From NCBI GenBank assembly GCA_023268595.1, contig JALQUD010000070.1:1-5499 (forward strand): a stretch of DNA of 5,499 bases, in the 5' to 3' direction. Source of the stretch: Candidatus Saccharimonadia bacterium. GTDB taxonomy: Bacteria; Patescibacteriota; Saccharimonadia; Saccharimonadales; UBA4665. Both the position numbers and the translations under genes were made by a program. The notes under the pieces were generated by a model. That model saw nothing but the letters and a program-made list of their open reading frames with translations, did not search any database and was not told where the DNA came from. Positions 4,864 through 5,499 of the stretch are shown here, one piece after another. How positions within the stretch are numbered: position 1 is the stretch's first letter; every line of letters begins with the position of its first letter.

Positions 4864-5499
4864 CTACTTGACGTCCTCGATGGCGCCCTTCAGGTTGAAG
4901 GCGCTTTCAGGTTTGTCGTCGTGCTTGCCTTCAAGGATTTCGCGGAAGCCCTTGATAGTGTCCTTGATGCTGACGTACTGGCCCGGGTTGCCGGTGAACT
5001 TCTCGGCCACGTAGAACGGCTGCGACAGGAAGCGCTGGATACGGCGGGCGCGGGCGACCGTCTGCTTGTCCTCTTCGGACAGTTCGTCCATACCGAGGAT
5101 GGCGATGATGTCCTGCAGGTCCTTGTAGCGCTGCAAGACACGCTGGACTTCACGTGCGGTGTCGTAATGTTCCTGGCCGACGATCTGCGGGTCAAGGATG
5201 GTCGAGTTGGAGTCGAGCGGGTCGACGGCAGGGTAGATACCGATCTCGGTCAGCGCACGGTTCAGGGCGATGGTCGAGTCCAGGTGGGCGAAGGTCGTCG
5301 CCGGAGCCGGGTCGGTAAAGTCGTCAGCTGGCACGTAGACAGCCTGGATCGAGGTGATCGAACCGGTCTTGGTCGAGGTGATGCGCTCTTGCAGGCGGCC
5401 CATCTCTTCGGCCAGAGTAGGCTGGTAGCCCACTGCCGATGGCATACGGCCCAGCAGTGCCGAGACTTCGGTACCGGCCAGGGTGTAGCGGTAGATGTT
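4864..5499 (-). CDS. atpD: F-type ATP synthase beta subunit, C-terminal 211 residues (5' end outside window)
   Basis: The reading frame is open to the window edge, so the start is not visible; the first residues seen are NIYRYTLAGTEVSALLGR. Beta carries the catalytic nucleotide sites of F1. Visible landmarks, numbered within the fragment: SALLGRMPSAVGYQPTLA (13-30), PADD-F-TDPAPATTFAHLD (57-74), the alpha/beta signature PAVDPLDSNS (90-99) and an intact DELSEED loop (138-144), the torque-transmitting and epsilon-contacting segment. The Walker A region lies upstream of the window. It precedes atpC by four bases in the normal bacterial order. Nothing suggests truncation other than the window edge. 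Confidence 0.97.
   Translation of the reverse strand, partial: NIYRYTLAGTEVSALLGRMPSAVGYQPTLAEEMGRLQERITSTKTGSITSIQAVYVPADDFTDPAPATTFAHLDSTIALNRALTEIGIYPAVDPLDSNSTILDPQIVGQEHYDTAREVQRVLQRYKDLQDIIAILGMDELSEEDKQTVARARRIQRFLSQPFYVAEKFTGNPGQYVSIKDTIKGFREILEGKHDDKPESAFNLKGAIEDVK

Noticed and set aside
4485..4871. 128-codon plus-strand frame opposite atpC
   Set aside because: atpC is a confident family member; the plus-strand frame is its antisense shadow.

Overview
The window reads as bacterial DNA from a lineage resembling Candidatus Saccharibacteria (TM7, Patescibacteria/CPR). This is an inference from gene content: a stand-alone type 2 NADH dehydrogenase, an F-type ATP synthase and two distant cadmium/beta-carbonic-anhydrase-like proteins fit that group. 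Sequence similarity was not tested. TGA is used as an ordinary stop by three genes, so this is not a UGA-glycine lineage (SR1/Gracilibacteria). Coding density is high, and the longest stretch without a gene is about 150 bp.

Layout. Positions 1-73 hold a promoter region with a perfect 12-bp inverted repeat abutting an extended -10 box. An NDH-2-type NADH:quinone oxidoreductase follows on the + strand (74-1294), ending at a UUCG-loop intrinsic terminator (1318-1344). All other genes lie on the - strand. Read in their own direction they are: the 3' part of atpD (F1 beta, running off the window at 5499), atpC (F1 epsilon, 4859-4437), a perfect 12-bp hairpin that looks like the atp terminator and also carries the next gene's ribosome binding site, a 291-aa protein (4355-3480), a 326-aa protein (3352-2372), and an aquaporin-family channel with a long charged tail (2266-1442). 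A second intrinsic terminator (1423-1386) ends the aquaporin transcript facing the NDH-2 terminator.

The two middle proteins have no obvious name. Both carry C-x-D-x-R followed by H-x(2,3)-C, the metal-ligand pattern shared by beta-carbonic anhydrases and cadmium-type (CDCA) enzymes, and their C-terminal parts can be matched by eye, so they are probably divergent relatives of each other. With an aquaporin lacking the usual pore arginine, an ATP synthase and NDH-2 nearby, a bicarbonate/CO2, pH and proton-motive-force theme is possible. That is an inference from neighbourhood.

The most unusual points are the hairpin at 4359-4385 (terminator-like stem and buried consensus Shine-Dalgarno in one element), the probably leaderless NDH-2 transcript under a palindrome, the interleaved direct repeats in the aquaporin promoter, and the diverged motifs in the channel, the NDH-2 and the two putative metalloproteins.
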